A DNA stretch of 7,093 nt from Candidatus Zhuqueibacterota bacterium. GTDB taxonomy: Bacteria > Zhuqueibacterota > QNDG01. This document shows, piece after piece, positions 5,074-7,093 of the stretch. Numbering within the stretch: position 1 is the stretch's first letter; every line of letters starts with the position of its first letter. The DNA lies in contig QNDG01000070.1 in the NCBI GenBank assembly GCA_003645915.1, positions 1 to 7,093 of the forward strand. The letters are read 5' to 3'. Under the pieces are notes generated by a model that was given only the letters and a program-made list of their open reading frames with translations, did not search any database and had not been told where the DNA came from. The position numbers and the translations under genes are program-made.

Positions 5074-5665
5074 AAAAAATAAACCAATTTGCTGGAACAT
5101 GAATATCATTATAATCTTTATATTCCAGTTTAAAATTTCTTTTTTGTCCCCATAAGCTCCTGATTATTTCTTCTGTGGGAGTCCATAAATGTTGAAAATT
5201 TTGTTCCTGGGGTTGATCAGGTAAAGATATAAAAACCCCTTTTAAAGCTAATCTATCTATTTTTTCAATATATAATGGGACAGATTTATCCAGATCTACA
5301 TGCTCTAAAGTTTCAAAGCATAAAACTACATCAAATGTATCGACTAATTTAATATCTTCAAAAAAACCATTATGCACTATATAATCGACCGCATTTTTAT
5401 ATGCATACCTCATTGCAGAGTCAGCAAGAGATTTCATTAATTCAATTCCAGTTACTTTATATCCTTCATTTATTAATAAAAAATCCAGCCACCCATCAAA
5501 ACATCCAATATCTAAAACAGTTTTAGCATAGGTTTTTTTTAATATTTCAATAGTCTTTTTAAAATGGAACTTATCCCTGATAATCCTTAAATGTCTTTCA
5601 GGATATGGCATATAAGCGGGGCCAAGATTAATATGATGAGCTGCAATTCTTTCTAATCTATTCAA
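5063..5665 (-). CDS. Class I SAM-dependent methyltransferase, substrate unknown
   Basis: The 200-residue protein has the Rossmann-type methyltransferase motifs in order: motif I VLDIGCFDG (50-58), acidic end of strand 2 GIEL (73-76), motif IV region DVVLCFETLEHV (112-123) and GVFISLPD (143-150). These fit the Methyltransf_11/23 type, which acts on small molecules, glycans, proteins or RNA. The DPPY/NPPY signature of adenine-N6 and N4-cytosine DNA methylases and the PC motif of C5-cytosine methylases are absent, so a restriction-modification role is unlikely. The TTG start is 11 bases after the upstream stop with a weak AGAAG ribosome site; an in-frame ATG (MPYPERHLR, residue 19) is an alternative that keeps all motifs. 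The gene lies between the unknown 133-residue protein and the primase, whose start it overlaps. Confidence 0.8.
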   Translation of the reverse strand: MNRLERIAAHHINLGPAYMPYPERHLRIIRDKFHFKKTIEILKKTYAKTVLDIGCFDGWLDFLLINEGYKVTGIELMKSLADSAMRYAYKNAVDYIVHNGFFEDIKLVDTFDVVLCFETLEHVDLDKSVPLYIEKIDRLALKGVFISLPDQPQEQNFQHLWTPTEEIIRSLWGQKRNFKLEYKDYNDIHVPANWFIFYEI

Positions 5666-5676
5666 AATCAGTTCTT

Positions 5677-6078
5677 CTATTGTTTCAGTTCAACACCAAA
5701 AGATTCACACTGTTTCATGATCTCCCGGTATATCCAATCAGGCACCTTTTCAAAAAAAGGTTTTTTAGTTTCAGGATGAAAACGAAACATAGGCACACCT
5801 CTTTCAACCACACCTTTTTCACCCTTTCGGCCTATTAAATCATGATAATAGATAGAAACAATGTATTTATTATCTTCAATGGGTAAATTTTTCCATTTTC
5901 CGCTTTTTACACGAGCCTGTTTTATAAAGCGACCTTTAGAAGTTTCCCAGTCTATTATTTCTTCTAATTTAGCTAAACGGTTTATTAAACAGAGTTTAGT
6001 ATTAGGATACTTCTCTTTTATATAATGCTCATAAAAAGAGGTCAAAAATAATAAATCACCAACTTTTAAATCATCCAT
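5677..6078 (-). CDS. Hypothetical protein, 133 aa
   Basis: I do not recognise this protein. It is soluble-looking, basic and rich in aromatic residues, with no signal peptide, membrane segment or cysteine cluster. The N-terminus MDDLKVGDLLFLTSFYEHYI suggests a small beta-barrel-like start followed by a helix. The central part (about 48-75) is basic (KGRFIKQARVKSGKWKN) and the C-terminal part runs FRFHPETKKPFFEKVPDW and ends in a helix. Its intact frame between translated neighbours and good codon density support it as real. The ATG has no evident ribosome site, and a 42-base gap separates it from the zinc-ribbon gene; I see no clear promoter in that gap. It ends in TAG, 11 bases before the methyltransferase start. 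Confidence 0.7.
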   Translation of the reverse strand: MDDLKVGDLLFLTSFYEHYIKEKYPNTKLCLINRLAKLEEIIDWETSKGRFIKQARVKSGKWKNLPIEDNKYIVSIYYHDLIGRKGEKGVVERGVPMFRFHPETKKPFFEKVPDWIYREIMKQCESFGVELKQ

Positions 6079-6120
6079 ACTAAATATTAGTTATTAGACA
6101 GGATTTTTTAAAGTAAAATT

Positions 6121-6450
6121 TTATAATTTTGATATAAAGGAGTCAAAATCAGTTTCAGTATTCAGAAGAATTTTAAAATCATTAATCTTATCTTGAGTAA
6201 TACCTTCATTGGGAGCACATGTTTTAGAGGGGAATTTACAATAAACTCTACCACAAAATTTCAATTTCTTTCTTCTTTTTAAAAACCGAATCATTTTATC
6301 AGAAAGAATACCTGTTTTATTCTTATAAAAAACTACATTACTCTGACAATCGGGACAAAGATAGATAAAAAATTTCATAAAATTTCTTACCTCAGCATCT
6401 ATTGGAAATCCACAAGCCGGACATTTTAATGATATTGTAATCTTAGCCAT
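6121..6450 (-). CDS. Small cysteine-rich zinc-ribbon protein
   Basis: The 109-residue protein carries an N-terminal zinc ribbon, CPAC (C10, C13) and CPDC (C32, C35), with 18 residues between the knuckles. A basic stretch (FLKRRKKLK, 56-64) follows, then three more cysteines (C66, C71, C78) that might form a second metal site. This is typical of small nucleic-acid-binding or protein-contact modules. The CxxC-x18-CxxC spacing is close to the zinc-binding domain of DnaG/T7-type primases, but the surrounding CHC2 features are not evident. The start ATG overlaps the end of the isochorismatase-like gene by eight bases, which points to coupled translation. Function is unassigned; it could be a transcription or replication accessory protein. 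Confidence 0.75.
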   Translation of the reverse strand: MAKITISLKCPACGFPIDAEVRNFMKFFIYLCPDCQSNVVFYKNKTGILSDKMIRFLKRRKKLKFCGRVYCKFPSKTCAPNEGITQDKINDFKILLNTETDFDSFISKL

Positions 6451-6946
6451 TGATTCTCACATTTAAATAATGTCTCATTATTGTTATAGCACAACCATGT
6501 AAATAATCTTCTCGAGACATTACACAGGGTTCTATTACTGACACATTATAGCCCCTGTTACATAAACTATTTACAGTAAACATAACAGATGTGTGTGTCT
6601 CAAGACCAATAACAGTAATATCTTTAGTATTCTGTTTTTTTATTAAAGTTTCAATTTCAGTATTATATAAGGCATCATAATATGTTTTATCATCTTTTAA
6701 ATCTGCAAACTTTCTTAAATTTTCATGAATTTCGCAGTCATAGCTATTAGCTATGGAATGAGTCTTTTCCGACATAAAAATAGTATCTTCTTTTCCATGG
6801 ATTTCTCTAACAAATATTTTCTTTCCAGAAAATTTTGACAGAAAATCCATTACACGTATTTTTAATGTCTCAGCTTTCTCTCCCATATAAAGGGAACCTT
6901 TTTCTGATAAAAAGCTGTTTTGTAAATTCAAGGCAAGCAGCGTCAT
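6443..6946 (-). CDS. Isochorismatase-fold (cysteine hydrolase-like) protein with substituted catalytic residues
   Basis: The 167-residue protein has the length and motif order of the isochorismatase/nicotinamidase superfamily: an N-terminal LLALNLQNSF (3-12, usual form VIDMQNDF), K87 in DDKTYYDALYNTEIETL (85-101), GLETHTSVMFTV (114-125, usual form GvxTxxCV..T) and GYNVSVIEPCVMS (132-144). In active members a triad of Asp, Lys and Cys hydrolyses amide or vinyl-ether bonds. Here the Asp is N7 and the nucleophilic Cys is S120; only the Lys remains. Cysteines C129 and C141 lie elsewhere and do not replace it. The protein is thus probably not a normal cysteine hydrolase and may bind a ligand or partner, or use a different chemistry. 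The ATG lies two bases after the glycosylase TAA, and the gene overlaps the zinc-ribbon gene by eight bases. Confidence 0.75.
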   Translation of the reverse strand: MTLLALNLQNSFLSEKGSLYMGEKAETLKIRVMDFLSKFSGKKIFVREIHGKEDTIFMSEKTHSIANSYDCEIHENLRKFADLKDDKTYYDALYNTEIETLIKKQNTKDITVIGLETHTSVMFTVNSLCNRGYNVSVIEPCVMSREDYLHGCAITIMRHYLNVRING

Positions 6947-6948
6947 AT

Positions 6949-7093
6949 TTAAGTCTCATTTATAAATAGATCATTAAAAATATTTTTCAAAAAAATAAAA
7001 TCTTCTTTAGCTCCTACTTTTCTCCAAGCTGTTCTTAATAAAGCGCTGGGATGATAGGTAACCATTACTGGTATATTTTCATAGGTTATCATC
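6949..7093 (-). CDS. Uracil-DNA glycosylase, family 4-like (C-terminal 47 residues; gene continues beyond the window)
   Basis: The frame entering from the right edge encodes MITYENIPVMVTYHPSALLR, then a helix ending in FLKNIFNDLFINET. The PVxVTYHPSALLR segment is the second active-site motif (HPSxLLR) of family 4/5 uracil-DNA glycosylases, normally about 30 residues from the C-terminus, as here. These enzymes remove uracil from DNA arising from cytosine deamination or misincorporation; the proposed fit with phage replication is inferred from neighbours. Family 4 members carry an iron-sulphur cluster whose cysteines would lie outside the window, so the family cannot be fixed. The methionine nearest the edge is not a claimed start. 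The stop is two bases upstream of the next gene. Confidence 0.75.
   Translation of the reverse strand, partial: MITYENIPVMVTYHPSALLRTAWRKVGAKEDFIFLKNIFNDLFINET

Noticed and set aside
5074..5109. Primase start at ATG 5109
   Set aside because: It adds 12 residues with no family similarity, increases the overlap with the methyltransferase to 47 bases and has no better ribosome site; it cannot be excluded.
5098..5115. Copy of the dnaX-leader sequence (ATGAATATCATTATAAT against ATGAATATTCATTATAAT)
   Set aside because: It lies in methyltransferase coding sequence, lacks one base so the palindrome is lost, and is A/T-rich enough to arise by chance.
5063..5665. DNA methyltransferase of a restriction-modification system
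   Set aside because: Neither NPPY/DPPY-type nor PC-type catalytic motifs are present, and no restriction enzyme or specificity subunit is adjacent.
1..7093. CRISPR array, tRNA, insertion sequence or retroelement
   Set aside because: I found no regularly spaced repeats, cloverleaf, transposase or reverse-transcriptase motifs on either strand.

Overview
The window is a strongly A/T-rich (by eye about 30% G+C), densely packed segment in which every convincing gene lies on the minus strand. It encodes a DNA replication, repair and transcription-control set of the kind carried by large dsDNA bacteriophages: 5'-3' exonuclease, DnaX-type clamp-loader ATPase, NusG-like factor, DnaG-type primase core, uracil-DNA glycosylase, and small unknown proteins. 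Phage origin is inferred from gene content, small overlapping genes and single-strand layout; no structural phage gene is present, so a plasmid or other mobile replicon is not excluded. Shine-Dalgarno sites and a near-consensus sigma70-type promoter point to a bacterial host. The standard genetic code fits (TAA, TGA and TAG all serve as stops).

In the direction of transcription (right to left): the C-terminus of a family 4-like uracil-DNA glycosylase (7093-6949); an isochorismatase-fold protein lacking two of the three catalytic residues (6946-6443); a cysteine-rich zinc-ribbon protein (6450-6121); an unrecognised 133-residue protein (6078-5677); a class I SAM methyltransferase (5665-5063); and a DnaG-like primase core without its zinc-binding domain (5073-4357). 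Neighbours in this block mostly overlap or sit within about 11 bases of each other. A 107-base gap follows, holding a GC-rich island between imperfect direct repeats. Next come a DUF932-like protein (4249-3230), a hairpin terminator (3228-3195) and a degenerate GIY-YIG domain protein (3184-2855).

A promoter at 2848-2820 then starts what looks like a separate transcription unit: dnaX-like (2761-1400), a NusG-like gene overlapping it (1431-922) and the 5'-3' exonuclease (922-5), the last two joined by a TAATG stop/start overlap. The dnaX-like reading frame continues upstream of its first GTG through the conserved KYRP..FDDVIGQ motif and has no ATG, GTG or TTG there. It therefore probably starts at ATT or ATC behind an AAGGA ribosome-binding site.

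Functionally, primase, clamp loader and exonuclease would serve priming, clamp loading and removal of primers or flaps. The glycosylase would remove uracil, and the NusG-like protein would control transcription. No clamp, polymerase or helicase is in the window, but the exonuclease ends in a possible clamp-binding motif. The points most worth a second look are the non-AUG start of the clamp loader, the two apparent pseudoenzymes (GIY-YIG and isochorismatase fold), the zinc-finger-less primase beside a separate zinc-ribbon gene, and the two intergenic control regions.
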